Assembly (NCBI GenBank): GCA_040275425.1
Contig: JBEOKB010000091.1
Location: 1 to 12,342, forward strand
DNA from: Pinisolibacter sp040275425
GTDB lineage: Bacteria > Pseudomonadota > Alphaproteobacteria > Rhizobiales > Ancalomicrobiaceae
Direction of reading: 5' to 3'
DNA: 12,342 nucleotides
In this document: piece after piece, positions 6,898 through 12,342 of the stretch
How positions within the stretch are numbered: the stretch's first letter is position 1
Layout: each line of letters starts with the position of its first letter
The notes under the pieces: generated by a model
What the model was told of the DNA's origin: nothing
The model's input: only the letters and a program-made list of their open reading frames with translations
Database searches by the model: none
Position numbers and translations under genes: made by a program

Positions 6898-9051
6898 TCA
6901 TCCCGCGCGCTTGGCCTCGCGGCGGTACCTGGTCAGCACCCATTCGGTGTAGCCGTTGGGCTGGGCGCGGCCCTCGAACACCAGATCGACGGCGGCGCGG
7001 AAGGCCGGGCCGTCGTAGGCCGGGGCCATCGGGCGATAGGCCGGGTCGGCGGCGTTCTGACGATCGACCACCACGGCCATGCGCCGCAGCGTCTCCAGCA
7101 CCTCGCTCACCGTGACGATGCCGTGGTGGAGCCAGTTGGCGATGTGCTGGGAGGAGATGCGCAGGGTGGCGCGGTCCTCCATCAGGCCGACGTCGTGGAT
7201 GTCGGGCACCTTGGAACAGCCGACGCCGAGATCGACCCAGCGCACGACGTAGCCGAGGATGCCCTGGGCGTTGTTGTCGAGTTCCTCGCGGACCTCGTCG
7301 GGGGAGAAGTTCGACTTGGCCAGCGGCAGGGTGAGCAGGTCGGCGAGGGCGGCGCGCGGACGGCCGGCGATCTCGGCGCGGCGGGCGGCGACGTCGACTT
7401 CGTGGTAGTGCAGCGCGTGGAGCACGGCGGCGGTCGGCGAGGGCACCCAGGCGGTGGAGGCGCCGGACTTCGGGTGGGCGATCTTCTGCGCCAGCATGTC
7501 GGCCATGCGGTCGGGCGCGGCCCACATGCCCTTGCCGATCTGGGCGCGGCCGGGCAGGCCGAGCGCGAGGCCGACGTCGACGTTGGCGTTCTCGTAGGCG
7601 GCGATCCAGGGCTCGGCCTTCATGGCGCTCTTGCGCACGACCGGGCCCGCCTCCATCGAGGTGTGGATCTCGTCGCCGGTGCGGTCGAGGAAGCCGGTGT
7701 TGATGAAGACGACGCGGGTGCGGGCGGCGTCGATGCAGGCGGCGAGGTTCAGCGTCGTGCGGCGCTCCTCGTCCATGATGCCCATCTTCATGGTGTCGCG
7801 CGGCAGGCCGGCGATCGCCTCGACACGGTCGAACAGCTCGACGGCGAGGGCGACCTCGGCGGGGCCGTGCAGCTTGGGCTTGACGACGTAGACGGAGCCG
7901 GCGCGCGAGTTCTTCGTCGCATGGGTGCCGTAGAGATCGTGGCGGGCGATCAGGGCGGTGATCGCGGCGTCGATCATGGTCTCGGGGACCTCGCGGCCGG
8001 CGGCGTCGAGGACGACGTCGGTCGACATGTGGTGACCGACGTTGCGGACCAGCATGAGCGAGCGGCCGGGCAGCGTCAGGGGCGCGCCGTTCGGGGCGGT
8101 CCAGACGCGATCGGGGGCGAGGCGGCGGGTGAGGGTGCGGCCACCCTTGTCGAAGGTGTCCTCGAGCGTGCCCTTCATCAGGCCGAGCCAGTTGCGCCAG
8201 ACGCGGATCTTGTCCTCGACGTCGACGGCGGCGACCGAGTCCTCCATGTCCATGATGGCGGAGAGGGCGGCCTCGACCACGACGTCGGAGATGCCGGCCG
8301 GGTCGGTCGCGCCGACCGGGGCCGAGCGGTCGACGACGATCTCGACGTGCAGACCGGCGTGGCGCAGGAGGACGGAGGTCGGGCGCTCGTGCTCGCCGCG
8401 GTAGCCGGCGAAGACGCAGGGGTCGGCGAGATCGACGATGGTGTCGGTGGAGAGCGAGAGGCGCAGGCCCTCGCCCTCGACGGTGAAGCCGACGACGTCG
8501 GACCAGCCGCCGGAGGCGAGTGGGGCGATCTCGTCGAGACGGGACTTGGCGGCGGCGACGACACGGGCGCCGCGCTCGGGGTCGTAGCCCGAGCCGGTGG
8601 GCGGCTCGCCGAGGGCGTCGGTGCCGTAGAGGGCGTCGTAGAGGCTGCCCCAGCGGGCGTTGGCGGCGTTCAGCGCGTAGCGGGCGTTGTCGACGGGCAC
8701 GACCAGCTGCGGCCCGGCGAGGGTGGCGATCTCGGCGTCGACGTTCTCGGTGGCGATCGGCCGAGCGGCGGGTTCGGGCAGGAGCCAACCGATCTCGCGC
8801 AGGAAGGCGGTGTAGGCGGCGGCGTCGTGAGGCTGCCCCCGGCGGGCGACGTGCCAGGCGTCGATCTTGGCCTGGAGGGCGTCGCGCTCGGCGAGGAGGG
8901 CGGCGTTCCTCGGGGCGAGGTCGGCGAGCATGCGGGAGAGACCGGCCCAGAAGACGGCCGGCTCGATGCCGGTGCCGGGGGCGACCTCGGTCTCGACGAA
9001 ACGGACGAAGGCGGCATCGACCGACAGGTCTTCGATGCGAATGCGGGTCAT
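6898..9051 (-). CDS. glcB: Malate synthase G (glyoxylate + acetyl-CoA to malate)
   Basis: 717 residues, matching the G isoform (E. coli GlcB, 723) rather than the shorter malate synthase A. It condenses acetyl-CoA with glyoxylate in the cytoplasm to yield malate and CoA. Expected active-site regions are all present: MEDSVAAVDVEDK (269-281), LVRNVGHHM with the catalytic Arg at about 336 (334-342), GIMDEERRT (424-432) and NTGFLDRTGDEIHTSMEAGP (451-470), which supply the Mg-binding Glu and Asp, and the late MEDRATLRISSQHIANWL (624-641) with the catalytic-base Asp at about 626. GKGMWAAPDRM (507-517) and KSGASTAWVPSP (528-539) are further family blocks. ATG 9051 has a GGAGGA ribosome site 7 nt upstream. 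It is the first gene of the cluster, so glyoxylate made by GlcDEF is removed by an enzyme from the same transcript or regulon, and it is divergent from an IclR-family gene. Confidence 0.98.
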   Translation of the reverse strand: MTRIRIEDLSVDAAFVRFVETEVAPGTGIEPAVFWAGLSRMLADLAPRNAALLAERDALQAKIDAWHVARRGQPHDAAAYTAFLREIGWLLPEPAARPIATENVDAEIATLAGPQLVVPVDNARYALNAANARWGSLYDALYGTDALGEPPTGSGYDPERGARVVAAAKSRLDEIAPLASGGWSDVVGFTVEGEGLRLSLSTDTIVDLADPCVFAGYRGEHERPTSVLLRHAGLHVEIVVDRSAPVGATDPAGISDVVVEAALSAIMDMEDSVAAVDVEDKIRVWRNWLGLMKGTLEDTFDKGGRTLTRRLAPDRVWTAPNGAPLTLPGRSLMLVRNVGHHMSTDVVLDAAGREVPETMIDAAITALIARHDLYGTHATKNSRAGSVYVVKPKLHGPAEVALAVELFDRVEAIAGLPRDTMKMGIMDEERRTTLNLAACIDAARTRVVFINTGFLDRTGDEIHTSMEAGPVVRKSAMKAEPWIAAYENANVDVGLALGLPGRAQIGKGMWAAPDRMADMLAQKIAHPKSGASTAWVPSPTAAVLHALHYHEVDVAARRAEIAGRPRAALADLLTLPLAKSNFSPDEVREELDNNAQGILGYVVRWVDLGVGCSKVPDIHDVGLMEDRATLRISSQHIANWLHHGIVTVSEVLETLRRMAVVVDRQNAADPAYRPMAPAYDGPAFRAAVDLVFEGRAQPNGYTEWVLTRYRREAKRAG

Positions 9052-9058
9052 CGGGCGT

Positions 9059-9064
9059 TCCTCC
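9059..9064 (-). promoter_or_regulatory. Shine-Dalgarno site of glcB
   Basis: GGAGGA on the minus strand, 7 nt before the glcB ATG. It is a near-ideal ribosome site and fixes the start at 9051. Confidence 0.85.
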
Positions 9065-9105
9065 GGGCGGCGACGGGGGCCGTCTCTCGTTTGCGATCAG
9101 GTCGC

Positions 9106-9134
9106 AGAATGACGTTCGGCGGGGCGGGCGTCAA
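9106..9134 (-). promoter_or_regulatory. Candidate sigma-70-type promoter of glcB
   Basis: On the minus strand TTGACG (9134-9129) and CATTCT (9111-9106) are separated by exactly 17 nt. The -35 matches five of six consensus positions and the -10 only three of six, a weak -10 such as an activated promoter often shows. Transcription would start near 9099, leaving a leader of about 47 nt with the ribosome site near its end. The IclR-type box lies just upstream of the -35. Assignment is by pattern only. Confidence 0.5.
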
Positions 9135-9140
9135 TTTTTC

Positions 9141-9155
9141 TGGAAATAATTTTCA
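9141..9155. promoter_or_regulatory. IclR-type operator between glcB and the divergent IclR-family gene
   Basis: TGGAAATAATTTTCA matches 14 of 15 positions of the operator consensus described for E. coli IclR, TGGAAATNATTTCCA (consensus recalled, not looked up). The single difference is T for C at position 13. It sits in a conspicuous AT-rich island (about 9131-9171) within very GC-rich DNA, 6 bp upstream of the candidate glcB -35 and between the two divergent genes. Relative to the inferred glcB start it would be centred near -49, a position suited to activation; for iclR it could mediate autoregulation. The motif is seen directly; binding by the adjacent regulator is inferred. Confidence 0.62.
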
Positions 9156-9159
9156 TTTT

Positions 9160-9171
9160 ACGAAAATTCGT
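9160..9171. promoter_or_regulatory. Small palindrome beside the IclR-type box
   Basis: ACGAA-AA-TTCGT, a 5-bp inverted repeat with a 2-bp centre, starts 5 bp beyond the IclR-type box in the same AT-rich island. The two centres are about 18 bp apart. It may be a second half of a compound operator, since IclR-family regulators often bind as tetramers to two adjacent sites, or a site for another protein. A related 6-bp repeat, ATTTTC (9149-9154) with GAAAAT (9162-9167), bridges both elements. Confidence 0.35.
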
Positions 9172-9218
9172 CGTAGCCTGTTCGGATCATTGGTCGATTT
9201 CATTTTTCACCGGACGCG

Positions 9219-9244
9219 GAGGGGTGTCGGACCCCTCGCTTTTT
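9219..9244 (+). terminator. Terminator-like hairpin in the iclR leader (possible attenuator)
   Basis: GAGGGGT (9219-9225), loop GTCGG, ACCCCTC (9231-9237) form a perfect 7-bp stem; GC and then TTTTT (9240-9244) follow. This has the form of an intrinsic terminator on the plus strand, yet it lies just upstream of the IclR-family coding region (ATG 9261) and no plus-strand gene precedes it. It could attenuate iclR transcription or block read-through from the divergent region. It ends 5 nt before the Shine-Dalgarno sequence, so it could also affect translation. No competing antiterminator stem was identified by eye. Confidence 0.45.
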
Positions 9245-9249
9245 CGGGG

Positions 9250-9255
9250 AGGAGG
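9250..9255 (+). promoter_or_regulatory. Shine-Dalgarno site of the IclR-family gene
   Basis: AGGAGG with a 5-nt spacer to ATG 9261, a full-strength ribosome site. It supports this start and contrasts with the terminator-like hairpin immediately before it. Confidence 0.85.
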
Positions 9256-9260
9256 CGGGG

Positions 9261-10109
9261 ATGGCGCAGCGGGGACGGCCGCGGGGGACGGGCGCGCGCG
9301 GGGCGGCGCCGACGTCGGTGCAGGCGCTCGATCGGGCGATCGAGGTGATGCGGGTGGTGGCGGCGGGCGACGGATCGACGCTGACGGCGCTGGCGGAGCG
9401 CACCGGGCTCGCGCCCTCGACGTTGCATCGGCTGTTGACGACGCTCGCCGCGCACGGGTTCGTGGAGACCAACGAGGCGGATCAGACCTGGGTGGTCGGG
9501 GTCGAGGCGTTCCGGGTCGGGCAGGCGTTCCAGCGCCGGGCCAAGGCGGCGGCGGCGGGGCGGCCGGTGATGCGCGATCTGATGGAGACGACGGGGGAGA
9601 CCGCCAACATCGGTATCTTCGAGGGCGGCGACGTCGTCTTCATCGCCCAGGTGGAGAGCGCCGAGCCGATCCGTGCCTTCTTCCGGGCGGGCGAGCGGCG
9701 GGCGGCGCACGCCTCGGGCATCGGCAAGGCGCTGTTGGCCGAGATGGACGAGGCGCGGGTGACGCGGACCCTGCGCGGGCGAACGCTCGAGCGCTTCACC
9801 GCCTCGACGCTGGCCGATCCGGCGGCGCTCCTCGCCGATCTGGCGGCGACGCGGGCGCGCGGCTTCGCGATCGACGACGAGGAGCGCAACGTCGGGATGC
9901 GCTGCATCGCGGCGGCGATCTTCGACGAGAACGGCGAGGCGGTGGCGGGGCTGTCGATCTCGGGGCCGACGCAGCGGATCGACGGCGCACGCATCGCCGT
10001 GCTCGGACCGCAAGTGCGGGCGGCGGCGGCGCGGATCACTGCGGCGATCGGCGGGCGGGTGCCGGATCGGGCGGGGTCACCCAGCGGCAGGCCATTGGGA
10101 GAATGTTAG
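9261..10109 (+). CDS. IclR-family transcriptional regulator, likely controlling the glycolate/malate synthase cluster
   Basis: 282 residues. The N-terminal winged helix-turn-helix spans about 18-80 (VQALDRAIEVMRVVAAG, LTALAERTGLAPSTLHRLLTTLAAHGFVE), preceded by a basic arm (RGRPRGTGARG). A linker helix (about 83-112) leads into the IclR effector domain with TANIGIFEGGDVVFIAQVE (114-132), HASGIGKALLA (150-160), ARGFAIDDEERNVGMRCIAAAIFD (199-222) and LSISGPTQRI (231-240). In this family the effector pocket binds small acids; E. coli IclR and AllR respond to glyoxylate or pyruvate. Being divergent from glcB, with an IclR-like box in the shared gap, it probably senses glyoxylate or a related acid and controls glcBDEFG and itself. 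The last 15 or so residues are a loose polar tail outside the fold. It takes the role that GntR-type GlcC plays in E. coli. Family firm; ligand and target inferred. Confidence 0.94.
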   Translation: MAQRGRPRGTGARGAAPTSVQALDRAIEVMRVVAAGDGSTLTALAERTGLAPSTLHRLLTTLAAHGFVETNEADQTWVVGVEAFRVGQAFQRRAKAAAAGRPVMRDLMETTGETANIGIFEGGDVVFIAQVESAEPIRAFFRAGERRAAHASGIGKALLAEMDEARVTRTLRGRTLERFTASTLADPAALLADLAATRARGFAIDDEERNVGMRCIAAAIFDENGEAVAGLSISGPTQRIDGARIAVLGPQVRAAAARITAAIGGRVPDRAGSPSGRPLGEC

Positions 10110-10138
10110 CGTTCGGCGTGTAGGCTCTGCGCCGGAGT

Positions 10139-10143
10139 GAGGG
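10139..10143 (+). promoter_or_regulatory. Ribosome site that selects ATG 10152 for the GNAT gene
   Basis: GAGGG, 8 nt before ATG 10152. The open frame can also be read from GTG 10137, but that start would place this ribosome site inside the gene and has no comparable site before it, so ATG 10152 is preferred. Confidence 0.6.
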
Positions 10144-10151
10144 TGCGACAG

Positions 10152-11291
10152 ATGGTCAAATCGAATTGGCGCGTATCGGTCCGAAAGGACCCGAAGGACG
10201 TCGCGCGCCTGGTCGGCGTCGGCAGTGGCGACCTGGAACGGTCGCCGTTTCAGCGCGCGCAGTGGCTCGAGACCTGGTTCGGTTCCTTCGCCTCCGAAAA
10301 GCCCGCCGAATTCTGTGCCGCGACGATCGAGGACGCCGAGACCGGCGAGGCGGTGTTCGTGCTGCCGCTGATGGTCGAGCACCGCGGCGGCATCGCCCGG
10401 CTGAAGGCCTGGGATCGCGGCGTCTCGGACTACAACGGGCCGGTGCTGTCGAAGAGGTTCTCGCCCTCGGTCGCCGACATGAACGTGTTGTGGGCGGATC
10501 TCCTGCACGCCCTGCCGCCCGCCGACGTGATCGAGCTCGAGAAGGTGCCGACCCACATCGGCGAGATCGACAATCCGCTGATGGGCATCGAAGGGGTGCG
10601 TCAGTCGAGCTTCGCGCGTCATCCGCTGCCGCTCGACGACGACTTCGAGAAGCTCGCCTCGTCGCGCTTCAATCCCTCGCATCGGCGCACCCTCGCCAAG
10701 AAGCGCAAGAAGCTGCAGAACAAGGGCCGGCTCGAGTTCAGTCTCGAGGGCGGGGCGGCGGCGCTCTCCACCCTCGATCTGATTCTCGCATGGCGCGAAC
10801 GGCGCTTCGCCGACGAGAACGTGGCGGAAGAGGCGGCCAAGGTCGGGGCGTTCTATCGCTCCCTGTGCGAACACACCGACATCGCCCGGGTCGGCCGGCT
10901 GACGCTCGACGGCGAGATCATCGCCGGGTGCTTCGGCACGCTCACGGGCGACACGTTCCAGCTGCTCGCGGTCGCTCACGACGGGCGCTACAAGAACTGG
11001 TCGCCGGGGCTTCTGGCGATCGAGAGCTCGATCGCGCTCCTGTGCGCCTCGGGCGTCACCGTCTACGACTTCACGATCGGGTCGGAGCCCTACAAGTTCG
11101 ACTTCGGCGTCGAAGTGGAGCGTCTCTACGAGCTGCAGACGCCGCTGTCGACCAAGGGGCAGATCTACGTGCGCCTGCGCAACCTCTATCGGCGGATGAA
11201 GCCGATCGTCGACCGGGTGCGGGCCCGCCTGTCGCGCGGATCGGCGACGCAGGGTCCGACCGCGCCGACCTCGACGGGCGAGGACGGCTGA
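10152..11291 (+). CDS. GNAT-fold acyltransferase-like protein of the CelD/BcsL type
   Basis: 379 residues. The layout is that of the Acetyltransf_6 (CelD/BcsL-like) group, in which two GNAT-like halves are joined. The N-terminal half contains SPFQRAQWLETWFGSF (31-46) and VFVLPLMVEHRGGIARLKAWDRGVSDYNGPVL (68-99). A basic linker SRFNPSHRRTLAKKRKKLQ (171-189) leads to the C-terminal half with VGRLTLDGEIIAGCFGTLTGDTFQLLAVAHDGRYKNWSPG (247-286), where CoA would be expected. The signature YDFTIGSEPYKFDFG (305-319) is diagnostic for this group. No signal peptide or membrane segment is seen. Relatives sit in exopolysaccharide, cellulose or lipid gene sets and are thought to acylate envelope precursors, but substrates are mostly unknown. 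It begins 42 nt after the IclR-family stop codon and may be cotranscribed, though no functional link to glycolate is visible. The tail after 360 is low-complexity. Confidence 0.85.
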   Translation: MVKSNWRVSVRKDPKDVARLVGVGSGDLERSPFQRAQWLETWFGSFASEKPAEFCAATIEDAETGEAVFVLPLMVEHRGGIARLKAWDRGVSDYNGPVLSKRFSPSVADMNVLWADLLHALPPADVIELEKVPTHIGEIDNPLMGIEGVRQSSFARHPLPLDDDFEKLASSRFNPSHRRTLAKKRKKLQNKGRLEFSLEGGAAALSTLDLILAWRERRFADENVAEEAAKVGAFYRSLCEHTDIARVGRLTLDGEIIAGCFGTLTGDTFQLLAVAHDGRYKNWSPGLLAIESSIALLCASGVTVYDFTIGSEPYKFDFGVEVERLYELQTPLSTKGQIYVRLRNLYRRMKPIVDRVRARLSRGSATQGPTAPTSTGEDG

Positions 11292-11375
11292 ACCGCCGCC
11301 GTCGAGCCACGCGACGGCTTTCGATCCCGGCCGCGATCGACGATACTGATCCGCGCTTCGTCGGAGATCGTCGTC

Positions 11376-11888
11376 ATGCCCCGTTCGCCTCTCGCCCTCC
11401 TTCTCGGCTCGATCGTCGCGGCGATGCTGCTCGGCGTGGGGGCGGCACGGGCCGACGGCGCCCGTCCGGTCGCGGCGAACGGCGCGGCGGTGGCCGGCGA
11501 GCACTACGTTCCGGCCCATTCCTCGGTGCGGGCGGGCGACGGCGGCACGCGGATCGATCTGGCGGTGACGCTGTCGATCCACAACGCCTCGCAGACGCTG
11601 CCGCTCGTCCTGACGCGGATCGACTACTACGACGGTTCGGGCCGGCGGGTGCAGAGCCACCTCGCCGAGCCGAGGACGCTGGCGCCGTTCGCGACCCACG
11701 AGGTGTTCGTCGCCAAGAACGACGTGCGCGGCGGGCTCGGGGCCAATTTCGTGGTGGGTTGGCGGGCCGAGGCGCCGATCGCCGAGCCGGTGATCGAGGC
11801 GGTGACGATCGGTGACTTCGCCAATCAGTCCTACGCCTTCGTGTCGGTCGGCCGCCGTATCGAGATCGTCGGGGCGGGCGCGCCCTGA
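11376..11888 (+). CDS. DUF3124 family secreted protein, function unknown
   Basis: 170 residues. A signal peptide is clear: basic start MPRS, hydrophobic core LALLLGSIVAAMLLGVG (6-22), and a likely cut after AARA (about residue 26), so the mature protein is probably periplasmic or exported. There is no lipobox cysteine. The mature part matches DUF3124 as I know it: YVPAHSSVRAGDGG (44-57), the beta-strand VTLSIHN (64-70), RIDYYDGSGRRV (81-92), then GGLGANFVVGWRAEAPIAEPVIEAVTIGD (119-147). The fold is probably a beta-sandwich; no catalytic residues are evident and no function is known to me. The ATG has GGAG at 11363-11366, 9 nt before it. The 84-nt gap upstream shows no clear promoter. It ends only 7 nt from the convergent glycerate kinase stop codon. 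Confidence 0.83.
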   Translation: MPRSPLALLLGSIVAAMLLGVGAARADGARPVAANGAAVAGEHYVPAHSSVRAGDGGTRIDLAVTLSIHNASQTLPLVLTRIDYYDGSGRRVQSHLAEPRTLAPFATHEVFVAKNDVRGGLGANFVVGWRAEAPIAEPVIEAVTIGDFANQSYAFVSVGRRIEIVGAGAP

Positions 11889-11917
11889 GATCGCCTCAGC
11901 GCTCCTCGGGGAGGAGC
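11885..11917. terminator. Hairpins spanning the convergent gene ends (possible shared terminator)
   Basis: CTGAG (11885-11889) and CTCAG (11895-11899) form a 5-bp inverted repeat containing both stop codons. Next to it GCTCCTC (11901-11907) and GAGGAGC (11911-11917) form a perfect 7-bp stem with a GGG loop inside the last codons of the glycerate kinase gene. Neither is followed by a T-run. Two convergent genes 7 nt apart need some means of stopping, and these are the only structures present, but the second may simply reflect codon choice. Confidence 0.3.
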
Positions 11918-12342
11918 AGCATCGCGCGGAAATCGTTGACGTTGGTCGAGGTGGGTCCGGTGATCAGGCGATCGTCGAGGGCCTCGAAGAAGGCGTGCGC
12001 GTCGTTGCGGGCGAGGAAGGCGGCCGGGTCGAGGCCGAGGGCGTGGGCGCGGGTGAGCGTGGTCGGGTCGAGATAGGCTCCGGCGACCTCCTCGACCCCG
12101 TCGACGCCGTCGGTGTCGGCGGCGAGGGCGTATATCCCCGTGCGTCCCTGGAGGGCGAGGGCGAGGGCGAGCTGGAACTCGACGTTGCGGCCGCCGCGTC
12201 CGGTGCCGCGCAGGGTGACGGTGGTCTCGCCGCCGGAGAGGATCACCGCCGGGGCCTTCACCGGCTCGCCGTGGTCGGCGGCGGCGAGGGCGATGCCGGC
12301 CAGCGCGCGGGCGACGTCGCGGGCCTCGCCCTCGATGCGGTC
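11896..12342 (-). CDS. Glycerate 2-kinase (GckA/TtuD type, MOFRL domain), C-terminal part
   Basis: The frame runs unbroken to the window edge, so 148 C-terminal residues are seen of a protein usually near 420-430. An internal GTG at 12261 encodes Val in context and is not the start. Visible MOFRL-domain blocks, in order, are IEGEARDVARALAGIALAA, SGGETTVTLRG, GRGGRNVEFQLALAL, ALAADTDGVDG, AGAYLDP, FLARNDAHAFFEALDDRLITGP and TSTNVNDFRAMLLL. The family phosphorylates D-glycerate with ATP to 2-phosphoglycerate; many database entries carry the old name hydroxypyruvate reductase (TtuD). Glycerate is the product of the tartronate-semialdehyde branch of glyoxylate use and of tartrate, serine and hydroxypyruvate breakdown, so the gene fits the C2/C3 acid theme of the neighbouring glc cluster. 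Further pathway genes may lie beyond the window. Confidence 0.95.
   Translation of the reverse strand, partial: DRIEGEARDVARALAGIALAAADHGEPVKAPAVILSGGETTVTLRGTGRGGRNVEFQLALALALQGRTGIYALAADTDGVDGVEEVAGAYLDPTTLTRAHALGLDPAAFLARNDAHAFFEALDDRLITGPTSTNVNDFRAMLLLPEER

Noticed and set aside
6860..8788. A 642-codon minus-strand open frame in another frame of glcB
   Set aside because: Arg/Pro-rich frame-shifted reading of malate synthase G; the true frame has every family motif.
5320..9348. A 1342-codon open frame on the plus strand, antisense to glcD and glcB
   Set aside because: The translation is dominated by Gly, Ala, Asp, Glu, Val and His with no recognisable domain. It is the expected third-position mirror of two genuine GC-rich genes with full catalytic motifs on the other strand. 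GC-rich coding DNA often leaves long stop-free antisense frames.
10095..10126. Possible separate promoter for the GNAT gene (TTGGGA followed by weak -10-like words)
   Set aside because: No acceptable -10 at 16-18 nt spacing; cotranscription with the IclR-family gene is as likely.
10077..11699. A 540-codon minus-strand frame opposite the GNAT and DUF3124 genes
   Set aside because: Arg/Asp/His-rich composition without a domain; it crosses two supported genes and the gap between them.
1..12342. Search for a defence system, toxin-antitoxin pair, mobile element, CRISPR array or biosynthetic cluster
   Set aside because: All intact genes fall into known metabolic, regulatory or envelope families. 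No repeat arrays, transposase or integrase motifs or tRNA-like folds were seen, and base composition is even apart from the short AT-rich island at about 9131-9171.

Overview
The window is a GC-rich (roughly 70% by eye), tightly packed stretch of chromosome. It most resembles an alphaproteobacterium, probably of the Hyphomicrobiales; that placement is inferred from base composition, gene content and protein style, with no search run. I see no tRNA, rRNA, CRISPR array, insertion sequence or prophage gene, and nothing points to recent transfer. Every gap between genes is shorter than 300 bases.

Layout. Positions 1-401 hold the 3' end of an ABC-transporter ATPase of the nitrate/sulfonate/taurine type. 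A MarR-family regulator (468-959) and a LacI-family regulator (1204-2256) follow on the plus strand. The LacI gene is convergent with a minus-strand glycolate/glyoxylate cluster, and a strong symmetric hairpin (2263-2284) separates them. In transcription order the cluster is glcB (malate synthase G, 9051-6898), glcD (6768-5275), glcE (5272-4070), glcF (4065-2740) and a glcG/HbpS-like gene (2743-2309). An IclR-family regulator (9261-10109) is divergent from glcB. Beyond it lie a CelD-type GNAT protein (10152-11291), a secreted DUF3124 protein (11376-11888) and, convergent with that, the C-terminal part of a glycerate 2-kinase (11896-12342) that runs off the window.

How the genes work together. 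GlcD, GlcE and GlcF form the FAD/iron-sulfur glycolate dehydrogenase, which oxidises glycolate to glyoxylate at the membrane. GlcB condenses glyoxylate with acetyl-CoA to give malate. Glycerate kinase serves the other common exit for glyoxylate (via tartronate semialdehyde and glycerate), so the region has a C2/C3 hydroxy-acid theme. E. coli uses the GntR-type GlcC here; this locus instead has a divergent IclR-family gene, a family with known glyoxylate- and pyruvate-sensing members.

Main points of interest. The glcB-iclR gap contains an AT-rich island with a 15-bp element (9141-9155) matching 14 of 15 positions of the E. coli IclR operator consensus as I recall it. It sits just upstream of a plausible glcB -35/-10 pair, beside a second small palindrome. 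The iclR leader carries a terminator-like hairpin followed by five Ts, just ahead of the Shine-Dalgarno sequence. The LacI gene is preceded by two oppositely oriented copies of a CACGTG-centred 10-mer. The enzymes are all ordinary members of known families; any novelty is in the regulation.
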